The notes beneath the pieces were generated by a model, which made no database searches, was not told the origin of the DNA, and worked only from the letters and a program-made list of their open reading frames with translations. From Camillea tinctor (lineage: Eukaryota > Ascomycota > Sordariomycetes > Xylariales > Xylariaceae), in assembly GCA_022578605.1 (NCBI GenBank), contig MU394134.1:62001-126000 (forward strand): a DNA stretch of 64,000 nt. Reading direction: 5' to 3'. Both the position numbers and the translations under genes were made by a program. Each line of letters begins with the position of its first letter. The first letter of the stretch is position 1. Below are positions 22,176 through 33,959 of this stretch, one piece after another.

Positions 22176-23117
22176 ATGGGGGGGGGTTCGCCACGTACGT
22201 GTGTAAGTTAGGAAGGATAGGGAGAGGGGGAGGAAGAGAGTGAATCCGGTTTTTTTTTGTAATAGGTACGATATATTGGGTTTCCCCTAATCTCAAGCAC
22301 CATGAACGAGGAGGGAATGTAGAGGACATATGTAGTGTTGATGGTTCGAGAAAGTCGAGAGGCCAGCGGTTGACGAGCCATTGTTGATATTGTTGAGACA
22401 AGGAGAAATGAGATGAAAAAAAAAAAAAAAAAAAAAAAAAAAACTAGTGGGAAAGAAAAATCGACTATTCGCTACCCCTGAGAAATAGGAGAAATACGAC
22501 ATAGGAGGAGGAGGATTGTATATATAGAGAATAACCGAAGAAGAGGGAGACGACGATGACGATGACGGCATCGGGAAGAAGAAGGGTGTAAAGAGTAGGG
22601 TTAGAGAAATCTCCAAAACCAAAAGTGCCGAGGAAAAGAAATAAGAAAAAAGAAGAAAAGAAACCAAAATAAGAAATCACGGACTGAACTATATCGATAC
22701 CGGAGACAGTAAGAAGGTAAATGTGAAAGAAAAAACTTCATTACATACCCAGGTACATGTTGGGGGTAGGTACATAGGTAGGTTAGGTAAATCAATACAA
22801 CCTGTGGACACATGGGATATACATATATATAACTACTGAAACGGGTATAAGGTAATATCATACAATATAACCTATGTACGTATGTATGTTCCCCCCCCCT
22901 ATTCCGCATCTGTTAACGAAAGTATTCGAAATTCTACAGAATCCCATCAAATTACCTACGAGTGCGTATGAAAAGAAATTTTAATAGAAATAATAAAAAT
23001 AAACCCATCATATATACTCTACGTATAACCCTTACGCCTCCGTTTCGTATCGTACTGCTATAAACACCACATGTATGCGCCCCTTATCTTACTATACCAT
23101 ATCATATTACATCATAT
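22176..23117. other. Convergent 3' spacer with long poly(A) tract
   Basis: Between convergent MRX8 and SWF1. It contains an uninterrupted run of 28 A (22416-22443) and long purine-rich stretches of GAA/GAG type from 22480 to 22670. Antisense frames here arise from the purine bias and are not convincing genes. Confidence 0.6.
22416..22443 (+). repeat. Poly(A) tract, 28 nt
   Basis: Uninterrupted A run about 240 bp beyond the MRX8 stop codon. It could be a simple expansion or the trace of a retroposed poly(A) tail; no target-site duplication was recognised. Confidence 0.9.
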
Positions 23118-24739
23118 CTACGTAGCAGCAGCATCCACCACGCGAGAAACCCGCAGCGCAGGCATTTCAGAGGACCTCTTCGACTTGGCAGCACCCCTGC
23201 CCCCTTCTCTCTTCCCTTTTCCCTTCCACCTCTTCGTATATGCCTTGCCCCCCTTGCCCTTCCCCCTCTCTAGATCGGTCGCGGCGGCGCTGCTGCTCTC
23301 GTCGCGGAACGGGTAGTTCGGGACGAACACGTCGAGGAGGTTATCCCAGAACCCGAGATCGTACAGGTTCTCCACGTCGCGGAGGGAGCGCACGCGCTGC
23401 CAGGGGCCGACGCCGAGGGGGGCGCGCTCGTCGGGGGGTTCGCCGTCCTCGGTGCGGACGAGGGCTTGCACCGAGTCGACGGGCCAGCGGGACCAGGGGC
23501 TCTCGAGCTTGGGGTCGCGGGGGCGGTCGGGGGGCAAGGCGCGCTTGAAGGCGCAGCCGTCGTCCATCTCGGCCTGCCAGTCCTGCCACTTCATGCTCTC
23601 GTTCGTGGTGGTGCCGCCGTAGATCAGGTAGACGTGGTAGCCCAGGAGGCCCCAGACCAGGGGCGCGGTCATGGCCGCGAGGAGGGTCACGGAGCCGACG
23701 CCGACGTCGGCTTGGATGCCGAGGGAGACGAGGAGGAAGTAGGTGCGCCACGACATGGTGGGGGGTTTCCAGAAAGAGAAGCTCGGTCCGCGGCCGAGGT
23801 TGCCGTTGCCAGCGCGGAGGCGTGCGCTGTCCGCGACCATGCCCATGCCCAGGGCAGCGCCGTAGGTGGTTAGGACGGCGGTGGATAGGAGGAGAAGGAT
23901 GAACCAGTGCTGGTTACCGTAGCCGACGCAGTTGTTGATGAAGACACAGTGGTGGTCCATTTTGTGCACACAGCGACCGCATACGGAGCAATGCTTCGAG
24001 CGCGCAGGCTTCAGGAGCCCGCAGGTTCGACAAGTCTGGCCCGGATGAAACAGGGTGAAGTCGTAGGGATAATGCGACATGTACTGCGAGTGGGTGGCGG
24101 GCGTGATGACACCAGGGTCGCTGAAGGCAGAGAGGTAGAGAAAGACATAGGGCAGGAGGATGGCTATGCTGCCGAGCACTTTGTGCAGTGCGCTCAACCG
24201 AGGCCACGCGCCCGGCAGGTACATATACTCACCCCCTGAGAGTAGTAGGAGGAAGAAAATAAGAATGGTGGGATGCCGGCCAAACATGACGTAGGTCCCG
24301 AACTTGCCCAAGCACGTGGTAAGGCGCCCTGAGGTCAGCCTTCGATCGAGCGCTAGTATGGCGCTAGGTATGTATACCCATATTGCCCGGTGCAACCATG
24401 CTACGGGAGTGTGTCTGGGGATGATGTTGATAAGCTCGGTCAGTATAAGTTTCTCTTTCTCTATCTCTATCTCCTGCTCTCTCCCCTAACCCTAACCACA
24501 ACCCCCTGTTGGAGGTCACTTGTCTGGGACATCCACACACACATAGAGAGATGGTGCACACATAGAGAGATGGTGCTGACTTTAACCATATCATACTAAT
24601 AATAGAAGGTAATAAGTAAAAAAAAATGAATGACCTGGGAACATATTTACCTTAGAGCGGGAAGTCTGCCAAAGAAAGCAACAAAGGTCATGAAAGAGAT
24701 GGCGAGAACGCCTATAGCCACCTGAGCAATTACCCCCAT
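23118..24739 (-). CDS. swf1: Swf1-like DHHC palmitoyltransferase
   Basis: Two exons: 24739-24651 and 24414-23118. The 236-bp intron (GTAAAT donor, ACTGACC branch, CCCCAG acceptor) joins LPALR to HTPVAWLHRAIW in frame, giving 461 residues. The first exon encodes an N-terminal membrane helix (MGVIAQVAIGVLAISF). Further membrane helices lie near 80-90, 110-130, 200-220 and 255-290. The zinc-binding DHHC cysteine-rich domain spans about 156-200 (CRTCGLLKPARSKHCSVCGR) with catalytic DHHC at 183-186. Swf1 enzymes are ER-resident and S-acylate cysteines next to membrane segments, for example in SNAREs. The C-terminal 45 residues are unusually Lys/Arg/Gly-rich. The long intron holds two telomere-like repeats. 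Divergent from RAP1. Confidence 0.93.
24484..24497 (+). repeat. Interstitial telomere-like repeat CCCTAACCCTAACC
   Basis: Two and a third perfect copies of the CCCTAA telomere unit within the SWF1 intron. On the SWF1 sense strand it reads TTAGGG. It also matches the telobox type of element. Confidence 0.8.
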
Positions 24740-25804
24740 ATTATATCGATGTCGATCCCATCCAAAAGAAATTGCAACAGTTTAAGCTTAGTATGCATGC
24801 GCTCTTTGGTTTTATAACCCGCAGGTTTCTAATATAGAGTGTGAGTGTAGATCGATCGTGGATTTGAGGTGTTGATGGAACTCCATCTGAGACCTGGTAG
24901 CAACCCCTTGGAGATGGATGACAAAATGAGAGGCAAAATAAAATAAAATAAAAAAGAATATACGAGAAAGGAAGAAGTAGTAGGCCAGTTAATTAGGGAA
25001 TTAGGTAAGACATAGTTAAAATAACCCGTTGAACTGTGAATCTGGTGACTGACTTGACTTGCTTGGGTTTAGGTTGTGAAGGAGAGGTTTGTGAGATATG
25101 GATTAAGGTGTAGTGGGGGAGGGAAGGGAATGATTTATAAAAGAGTGGAGCCAAGACGGGTAGCGAGGCGGTGCCAGTGCCCAGCTGAGGCGAGGCGGGC
25201 TGGCGGCACACTAGTTAGGTTAGTACATTATATACAGTAAGGACATAAACATAAATAAGCTATGCAATATCTGCAGCCAATTAATCCCAAGATCGTTAGC
25301 GCACGTGATTTTGTGATTATAGAGTAATCGCGATCTTGCATCACGCGTCTCATGAAACCTTATTCACGAGACTTTTTTTTCTTCCATATTTCTAAATCCC
25401 ATCTTAACCTTAAGCTTCTGCCTGACCCTGGACCCTTTCTCATTTTTTTCTTTTTTCTTTTCTTCTTCTTCTTTTCTTTTCTTTTCTGTCCCACCATGAA
25501 TTCTTTTTAAAGAACCCCACTCCCAATAACTGCAGTTGGATTCTTCCAGCTCTCTCTCTGCTTACCTTACCCAATATCAACCGCTAAACACCAAACATTA
25601 AGAAAGATCAGACCACGGACTTTGTCGCAGTGAAGGACGAGACACCTGCAGTGCCTATTTATTTTACTTTGGCTTGTATGCACCACTCAAGGGCTCACGG
25701 TCCAAGTGCAGAATTGGAGTTCACGGAACTTATTGTCAATATAAACAACCCAAGCTTAAGAAATTCAACAATACCAAATTCTCCTAAATCAGAGTCATTC
25801 CCGG
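24740..25804. promoter_or_regulatory. Divergent spacer of SWF1 and RAP1
   Basis: 1.06 kb between opposite start codons. The RAP1 side has a CT-rich tract (about 25436-25490) ending about 315 bp before its ATG. GTAAGT-like strings occur but no upstream coding exon is supported for RAP1. Confidence 0.5.
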
Positions 25805-28800
25805 ATGCCCGCTCCTATTGTATACCAGGGCGTAGTTGCCCAAGATGGCGGAGGAGGCGTCTTATTCCAAGGACTTACCTTCTGGGTTGCGCGTCGCATT
25901 CCCAACCGTCCCACTTGCGTGAAAGATATCGAGGTACGGCATGGGCTTTATCCCCTGAATTCTGAGGCTTCTCAACTAATGCGACCTAGAATAATGGGGG
26001 TAAAGTAGTCCCGCTAGAGAAGAATGCCGATTATCTCATTGCGGATCACACTCGGCAGGATGCACCTCCCGGCTCGTATTCCTACCGACTCATTCAGGCT
26101 GCTCTTGATCAAGGATCTCTCGATGATGCGGATGAGTATCTCTGTGATGCTTCTGGAGCCAAACCTGCTGCTAGTGCTGCCGCTGGTGCTTCTGCTGGTG
26201 CTTCTGCTTCAACCCACACAGCAATCGCCCAGGCAAAAGGCACGAGGACACGATTCACTAAAGAGGATGATGAGCTATTGGCCATATACGTCACCAAAAA
26301 GGAACGTGGAGGCGAACCGATTTCGGGAAATCAAGTCTACAAAGACTTCGAGGCCATGGTATGATCCTTTCTACACCCCTATGTTGATTATATACTTACC
26401 ACCGTGGAATTAAGTTTCCGCATCACACCTGGCAATCCTGGAGGGACCGCTGGGTCAAAAAGCTTAGATCTCTGCCTCGTCCAGATGTCTCGGATGAAGA
26501 GCCCCATCTTTCACATCCACCGCCAACAGCTTCCCAAGGAAGATCCCTATCATCTAAAGCTGCTGGCGAACTTCGCTCAAGAGCTAGGTTCACCGAAGAG
26601 GAAGATGAATTGCTATGGCTATGCATTGAGGAGGCACTCCAGGAAAAGGAGAACAAGTGCCACTTGCACGGAAATAAAATTTACGAACGACTGGCAACAG
26701 AGGTTAGTGACAAGTCTGTGTCTTACTGCCCCGGCATCTACTAATGCAATTTTAGTTTCCGCAGCACACGTATCAATCCTGGAGAGACCGTGCTATCAAG
26801 TTTGTGATCCCTCAACACGAGGAAGAGATCGAAAGATTAGTAGCAGCAAGACAGCCAAGAAAACCAATAAACGAATGGCTTGCGGCACGCCGTGAACGAA
26901 CTCAGGAGAAGGAAGCCAGGAAACCCAAAGAAACACCAGAGAAGCAAAAGGCCCCCCAGCCACAGGAGGCAACGGTTACAAAGCGCGCAGCTCTCCAGAA
27001 TGCCCAGCCAAATTCTAGCCCAGTGCCACAGTCCGTCAAAGAAGGACCCCTTCGGATTGATAGCCCGCGGAGCCGTAAAGAGCAGAAGCTACCAGATTAT
27101 ACACCTCAGAAGAAGGCGCCAGAGCCCTCTCTTGAGACTGCAACTGAACTCCCTCCCTATGTCGAGGAAGATCAATCCGATGATCAAATTGATGTGGCAG
27201 CTTCATCCCCTGAAAATCACCCGACTGAGCTTCCGAATGACGAATTCCTCGCTCCAAGAAGGCTAGAGGTGGGCTCGAAATCCCAATTTTACCGCGACTA
27301 CACCAATTTCCTAGCAACCGAAGATATCCAGGCAAATCCATGGCCAACTGTTAGGGGTCACGCTATTGAGCTCTGGGACCTCTGGGAAGCTGTCATCTCT
27401 CAGAAGGTTGACCCTGCAGAACGCGATTGGCAACAAGTAGCCGAAGTTCTGGGATTCAACTGGATTGAAGATGAAGCAGCCCCGGAAGAAATTCGACTAT
27501 GCTACAACAGAAACTTAGCAGCCTTTGAAGAAGCTATTCTAAGCTTTGAAGAACTTGATGATGATGACGATGATGATGACGATGAAGAGGAAGAAGAAGA
27601 GGAGGACGGGGATGGAGTTCAAGAAATTGAGGAAGAAGTTGAGGAACCAATGCCGTCCTCGCCTCCATTCTTGTCATCTTTGAAACGCCCTTTTACTAAC
27701 ACCAACCTCTCCTCTGATCCGGCATATCCTCATTCTTCGCCCAAACGAAGGAGACTAGACCGACATCGAGAAGTGCCATCGACACCAGATGAAATAAATG
27801 GAACATCCCATTTACGTCACCGTACTAGTACCGACATAACTCCCACAAAACAAGCTAGCACACCTCGAGGAAGACAATCGGGATCTCGCAATCAGCTACA
27901 ACTTATCGCTACAGACGAAGACGAAGAAGATGAGTTAAGGGATGAGTTGCAGGAACTACCAGACTTACCACACACTCGAAATCAGGCAGCGGAGCCCGAG
28001 ACCCAAGACTTTCAGTTCGACCCAGAGACGCAGAGGTTTGTGAACAACGAGGAGCTACAGGAGATGCGTGAAGAGACACAGGTTGATTTCACGCCTTCGC
28101 AGCAACTCCGACTAGAATCCGATGCCACGATTCCTGCGGTAATGGACCTATTACCTTCACCACAACACGTGAAAGAGAAGAGCGTGGAAAATAATACCCC
28201 AACCCCCCGCCGTAAAATCAAAAATCCATTCCTGGATGATTCTGACGAGGAACTACCACGAACTACCCGAGCTAAGGGCAAAGGTAGTCCCTTGGCAAAG
28301 CCAACTTCAACGCGACAAAGGCGTTCTTTACCCAAGTCATGGGGTGGGGATGGAGCTACTACGGCACGGTCCCCAAGGTTATCCATGTCTCAGAAACCAC
28401 AACAGAAGCACTCGATGATAACATCAACATCTCCCGTCCCCCAGCGTGGAAGAAAGTCACCTCCTAAGGTTGCCGAGGGTAGAACAGCTACACCAGTCAA
28501 GGAGACACCGGAGGATATCATTGACCGGTTTCTCGCGCTAGGCTACCCCAAGACTATTGTGGTACGTGCTCTTAAAGCAACGACATGGCATATTGGCAAT
28601 GCAGGCCAGGTGATGGAGATTCTTAGAAAGGGACAGGAGCTGCCGAAGAAGACATCAGGGGTGTGGACACAGCGCGATGATGATGCCCTGTTGCTAGTGG
28701 ATTCCAAGGTACCACCCAAGGATGCCAAGGAAGAGAAGAAGCGAGGAAAGGAACTTCACCGATTACAGGCAAAACATGGTGACAAAGGGATAGAGGCTAG

Positions 28801-28822
28801 GCGGCAGTATCTGAATGCTTGA
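25805..28822 (+). CDS. rap1: Rap1 telomere-binding/shelterin protein (BRCT, two Myb-like repeats, ARID-like, RCT)
   Basis: Four exons: 25805-25933, 25990-26358, 26415-26702 and 26756-28822. All three introns (56, 56 and 53 bp) are phase 0. The product is 950 residues. A BRCT-like N-terminus spans about 1-100. Myb-like repeat 1 is at about 130-183 (TRFTKEDDELL..FPHHTWQSWRDR) and repeat 2 at about 222-279 (ARFTEEEDELL..FPQHTYQSWRDR). An ARID-like region lies at about 438-530, an Asp/Glu run near 531-555, then a disordered basic/SP-rich region, and the Rap1 C-terminal (RCT) interaction domain at about 845-925 (FLALGYPKTIVVRALKAT). Rap1 sits at telomeres, directly or through a TRF-like partner, and controls telomere length, silencing and end protection. 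Each Myb repeat is split by an intron at the same position just before FPxHT. Confidence 0.93.
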
Positions 28823-29842
28823 GAATGACTTATTCACAAGGTTGTTAAGGGTTGTGAGGGAGAGATAGATGTCTGGTTATGGAGCATGGTGGGGGCAGCA
28901 GTTGAGAGTGTTGCAAAGCAATGTTGGCTGATCAACTAGCCAGTCTTGACTTTCAAGGTCATTCATGTGGTTAGGCATAGGCAGGCGTTTCACGGATGCT
29001 TTTATCTTCTTTCAACTGCTAGATACCCCACAGGCCTTTGTTAAATGATGTTTTTACTTGCTTATTTGATATATACCTACTAGGCATTATAGGATGAATG
29101 ATGCATCTGATGTCTTTACACTTGCATATCCTTTATTGCATATACATGCGAATCTAAGTAACCTACCTAGGTTAGGTAGTTTACATGACTTAGTCTGTAA
29201 CCATCCCTTTGTTGCATATGCATTGCCTACATCCTATATTCCTATAGGTAGCACAAGGTAGCAAGTGATGGTGCGTACCCAATCAGCTGAGATGGTGGAC
29301 ACTACATGGTGTCTATAGTCACACGTCACACTGGAATACTGGAACGTTTAAAAGTAGCGAGTATCCATTTTGAGGTACTTACTCAAAACAGAAACCATCT
29401 GGAGGCCCCCCCCCCTGTCGCATTCCTGACAGGGATTTGGTGGTTCGCTAACCTAAGCTTTAAGGGTCCTCTGACAATGACATGGCCAGATCACATCATA
29501 GCCAATCATGAGCAAGACACTGTAACATCCCTCAACCCCGCGCAAGCTTTCAGGACCACCGGGACCACAACTAGGAAGGACCCTTTTACTAGTAGGTACT
29601 TACATAGAGGTATTTTATCTTTGTCTCAGCTTTGTCTTATTTACTTCCTTCTCTTCCTCTTTCTTCTTTCTTTTATTTTCCCTTCCTACTCTGCTCTGCT
29701 CCACCCCACTCTCTCACAAGCTAGTGTCATACCTTTCTCCCACCATTACTGACACCCTTGACCGACTTTACATACCAAGCCAAGCCCACGACCCAGCTTG
29801 AAGTCTATACTATACTACACTGCATTACACTACTCTTCCAAC
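28823..29842. other. Spacer: RAP1 3' region and promoter of the Gly/Pro-rich gene
   Basis: The first part is AT-rich with one ACCTAGGT (29165-29172). The last 220 bp before the next start codon are CT-rich (about 29620-29712), a likely core promoter. A 148-codon frame across this tract (29306-29752) is a compositional artefact. Confidence 0.55.
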
Positions 29843-30505
29843 ATGTCGAACCAAGACTACTACAGCGGCGGTGGTGGCGGTGGCTATCCCCCCAACCAAA
29901 ACCCATACCCTCCTCAGGGACAACAGCAATATCCCCCACACCAACCCTACGGCGCACCGCAACAGCAGTACCAGCAGCAGGGAGGACAGCAGTACACGCC
30001 GTACCGCCCACCCCAGGAGACATATCCGGGCGGTCCGCCCCCGTACAGCCACAACCAGTCCCAGCCCCCGCCGCAAGACTACGGCTATTCGAACCAGGGC
30101 CACTCGAACCAGTACCCCCCGCCCCAGCAACAGCAGCACTACCCGGGCGACCCGAACCAGCAGCAACACCAAGGCGGCGACGGGGACAGGGGCCTGAGTT
30201 CGATGCTCGGCGGCCTAGCAGGCGGCAAGAAAGGCGGTGGCGGCACGCTAGCCGCCGTCGGGGCCGCGGCTGCGGCGCACTATCTCGGCGGCCACGGCGG
30301 TGGTGGTAGCAGCAGCAGCCACGGGGGAGGGTTGGGGGGCCTCATACCCGGCGGGGAGCACAAGAAGGATAAGAAGGACAAGGACAAGGGGCACAAGGAG
30401 AAGAAGGATAAGGATAAGAAGCACAAGAAAGAGAAGAAGCATAAGAGCCACAGCCGCAGCAGTAGCCGGAGTAGCCGGAGTAGTAAGAGTAGCAATAGTA
30501 GTTAG
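29843..30505 (+). CDS. Low-complexity Gly/Pro/Gln/Tyr-rich protein with basic Lys/Ser tail
   Basis: Intronless, 220 residues from ATG 29843. I chose this start over the in-frame ATG at 29798 because MSNQDYYSGGGGGG begins the compositional unit and the earlier part reads like leader. Residues 1-125 are prion-like, with PPQGQQQYPPH- and PPPYSHN-type repeats. Residues 126-175 are Gly/Ala-rich with a glycine-zipper-like core (MLGGLAGGKKGGGGTLAAVG). Residues 176-206 are nearly all Lys, Asp, His and Glu (KKDKKDKDKGHKEKKDKD). The end is Ser/Arg-rich. Such proteins are common in filamentous fungi and are suspected of stress or RNA-granule roles, but the function is unknown. Its stop is 99 bp from the stop of the convergent neighbour. 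Confidence 0.8.
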   Translation: MSNQDYYSGGGGGGYPPNQNPYPPQGQQQYPPHQPYGAPQQQYQQQGGQQYTPYRPPQETYPGGPPPYSHNQSQPPPQDYGYSNQGHSNQYPPPQQQQHYPGDPNQQQHQGGDGDRGLSSMLGGLAGGKKGGGGTLAAVGAAAAAHYLGGHGGGGSSSSHGGGLGGLIPGGEHKKDKKDKDKGHKEKKDKDKKHKKEKKHKSHSRSSSRSSRSSKSSNSS

Positions 30506-30604
30506 AGGGGGAAAGGGGGCCATGGGCAGAAGAGTTACTCTCGAAGACTAGACTATAACATCCCATCCTCTTCCCACCGCAATATGATGTCTTACCCTGT
30601 CAAC

Positions 30605-32349
30605 TCACACCGTCAACAACCCTAGCGCTTCAAATACCCATTGCGGTGTATCCCTCCTCTCCAGGCATCGTCTCACTCGCAGTCGCATCCACTCCAGCCG
30701 TAGAGGGATCTTCAGCGACCCGATGAACTTTTTTAGCTCCTCGTCTGTCTCTTCTTCGTCTTCCGTCTCCGTATTACTGTCCCCATCCTTGGTCCCACTC
30801 CCACTCGCACTACTGCTACCACCACTGTCGTTCTCACCATCACTTCTCCTACCCCTATATCCCTGATTCTCACCACCACCACTACTACTACTGCTGTCCT
30901 CCCCCTCACGACTCCACCTCTGCCTCACTCTGTGCCCACTGCCCATGTACCCCATCTTCCTGGTGAGCCTCATATGCCTTATCCACCTCCTCTCAGCGCT
31001 ACTCACACTCTCACTCTCACTCCCGCTCCCGCTCCCACTCTCCCCTTCTCCTCCTTCCTCTTCCTCTTCCTGTCTCCTTCTCTGCTCCCGTTCACGCTTC
31101 CTTTCATATCTCTGCTTATCCACCCACAGCCCCACCAGCTCCGCAAACCACCACGGCACCATCCCCACACCCGTCGCCCCCAGCCCCGCCAGCGAGTCCG
31201 GCACCACCGCTACGAACGGGTCCCGCGCCGACGCCGAGTGCAGGTGCTGCAGCGCGATGCCGATTACACCCCAGAGGGAGGTGCGGGGGTGCACTGCGAA
31301 AGGGTAAGTTAGCGGGGATCTTGAGTGATGGGAGAGGAGGGGGCAAGTGGAATTTAGGGGGGTGGACTGGGTAAAGGGTAAGGGGTAAGGGAGTAGGGGG
31401 GGACTTACGTGCGCCGCTCCTCAGCGCGGCAGATACCCGCGTCGAGGCGTGGTACGCGGTGCGGTAGCGCACGCGCGCGAGGAACGCGTCGGGGTCCAGG
31501 CCCGGCGGGAACCCGGGGGCGCGGACGGTGGCCCAGAACCGCCGGATTTGCAGGCGCCGGAGCTGGCGGCCGGGCGGGTGGGGGTCGTGCCAGGTGAGCT
31601 CGTCCCACTGTTTGCGTTAGCTTTCTAATGGGTGCCCGGGGGGGGGGGGCAGAAGTATATATGGGAGAGAAATAAAGGGGCGAAAAGAAAAAAAGGGGGA
31701 AGAAAGAAAAAAAAACCATTACCTCCCGATCCCAGATACTAATCGTAAACACCCCCGCCCCCGCCGCCTTGCCCCCGCCCGCCCGCCGGTACGGCATAGT
31801 GTGCTTGTGTATGAAGCACACGAACCGGTAGCATCCGTACTTATCTCCCTCCTCGTCTTCGTCTTCCCATTCATCGCCCCTTTCCCCGTCTACCGCTGCT
31901 AGGTGATCGCCCCGAGGCCGCTGGCCCCCGCAGATATTCTCCCCCCGCCGCACCGGCCGCCACGCCCTCTCCAGATCGTCCAGGACCTCGTCGTCGAGCA
32001 GGATCTGCTCGTCCATTTTCGCGCGTCCCCCTCCTCCTCCTCCTCGCCTCCCTTTTCGGTTGCCGTTGTTGTTGTGGTGGCCGTCGCTGGGGGTGGGGAG
32101 CGGGTCGACGGTCGTGAGCGGGTGGAAGTACGCCCATATGTGCCGCGATGGGGACGAGGAGGGGCGGTTGCAGTTCAGCGCGTTGAGGGCCGCGGGCAGG
32201 GCCGCGGCGCGGGGGTAGGAGCCCCGCGATAGGGCGCGGAGGACGCTGAGGAGGTCGTTTTCTTCGTCGGGGGTTAGGTGGGGGAGGTTGAGCGGGCTGG
32301 GGTTGGTGTAGATGAAGGGGCGGGGACGGATAGGGGCGTTGTATGCCAT
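30605..32349 (-). CDS. Unknown fungal protein, 504 residues
   Basis: Three exons: 32349-31723, 31607-31409 and 31293-30605. Two introns of 115 bp each have good borders (GTAATG/ACAG and GTAAGT/GCAG) and the frame is continuous. Residues 1-215 include a Gly/Arg-rich insert near 95-110, an acidic segment (DEWEDEDEEGDK) and the folded-looking YGCYRFVCFIHKHTMPYR and FTISIWDREWDEL. Residues 216-345 are GC-rich and Arg/Pro-rich, ending with WGVIGIALQHLHSA. A charged helix (ERKREREQRRRQEEEEEGG) and Ser/Glu/Gly low-complexity sequence follow, then a basic helical C-terminus (LRLEWMRLRVRRCLERR). No catalytic motif, signal peptide or membrane segment was recognised and the family is unknown to me. Confidence 0.75.
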
Positions 32350-33959
32350 GGTCTGTCTGGTATGATGGGTGGGATATTGACTTGGGTGACGTGACTCTAA
32401 TATGATGTTCTGGGTACTGAGAGCGGCTGGGGGATGGTGTAAAGGGGGGTTAGGCTTTGGTTTATTTCACAATCATATAAATATGTATGGTTATATAATC
32501 ATCTGGCCTACCTACGCAAGCTACAGGTAATCCATCATGTTTGATTCCTGAGTCCGATGGAAAGGACTAGGAGGTTCGGGTTTCAGGAGAATTATAGGCC
32601 TAAAAACTTTTCTTGAGAATACCTCAGGTCGGGGGACAGTAGTTTCATGACAACAAGTAGCTTTATGAATGCTAGAAACTTCTCTTTTCGAGTTGGGAGA
32701 GTTCCCTCCTTGGGTCTAGGTGAGACTGGTTATCAATACAAAGCGAGAGACTAATGTTAGGCATAATTGGTGTAATAGACGGGAATATCATACCAATCTA
32801 GGCGGATTACTATTCGACTTTGCTGCTCCCCCTGTTAGGGAATAATAGGATACTCAAGCATTAGCTGCTACTGCGTTATAAATTAAATTGAAGCTCTCCC
32901 CATACGCTCCTACACTATACTCGTATAACCCCCGAGGAACAGACATAGATTGAAGTTGACTTGGGATAATAGAATATTCAAATAGCATTACAAGCGAAGT
33001 CCCTGCCCCTAATCAACAGGGTCAAATTTATCTATTGTAAAATTTATCTACAAGTTTATTTGTAGATAGTTATGGAATCTTTGGGTAGGTACATATAATA
33101 TAACTTGTATTAGAGAACAACTGTATGAAAGTCAAGCCATTTCACGATACCTAGGTACTTATACTAACCTAGGTAACTCTGTATGTAGGCTTACTCCTTT
33201 GATATCTTACCTGTTACCACCCAAGTACTACCTAGGTACTACCTCCCAAAGCTCCTTTTGACCATGGTGGCTTTGTGAATACAGAGAACCGGACCTATGT
33301 GAATCAAGTACCTACGCCTTCTATGTGTTACCCTCCTTAATTACAATGAATAAACCCTGTTTGCAGCAGGCCTCGCTGGTACATATGTACCCAGTAACCA
33401 ATGATGATGATGAGATAAAGGTATACATAGGATACCTACATAGTACCTAGGTAAAGGGTTCTCCCCTGCAGAGTATTTTTAGAGTTTCAGTTGGTGAAAC
33501 TGGCAACGACGACCCTATAGAGTGTTGACGGCGACTGCCTTTAATATATATATGACAGGGAGAAGTGCGTACCTACCAGCTTCTAATATTGCTGACATTA
33601 AGTACTGCCAGGTACTTATGCCACCTTCCTTTCCTTTCCTTTCCTTCTTATGCATACTTTATCTTTCCCTCCACATTTTCTTTCCCATCCATACTTTCTT
33701 TCCCACCCATACTTTCTTTTTCTCCCCTGCATCTCTACCTTTGCCTTGTAGATTGTCCCCTCTAGGCTCTGCGATTCAGTCCAGTGCAAGCCATCTCACC
33801 TTGACAGACCAAGAGGCAACATGATTTAATATCGCGACAAGTGTATGTCGACCTTTGATCACTCTAGCACACATACATACTGCATACCTATGTTGCGGCA
33901 ATAAATCAGGGATTACGCAATTCACATGGAATAGAACCCCCAGCAGCCAATAATTCACC
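32350..33959. other. Gene-free 1.6-kb spacer rich in ACCTAGGT palindromes, with GT69 promoter
   Basis: AT-rich. Four ACCTAGGT copies lie within about 305 bp (33149, 33167, 33230, 33445). From about 33626 to 33745 the sequence is CT-rich and holds two to three imperfect copies of a TTTCTTTCCCAYCCATAC unit of about 18-20 bp (33670-33725). This is probably the GT69 promoter. Confidence 0.6.

Noticed and set aside
22129..22909. Several - strand frames rich in Phe/Ser/Leu
   Set aside because: Produced by purine-rich DNA on the + strand including a 28-A run.
29306..29752. 148-codon + strand frame before the Gly/Pro-rich gene
   Set aside because: Its C-terminal half is a translation of the CT-rich promoter; no family-like segment.
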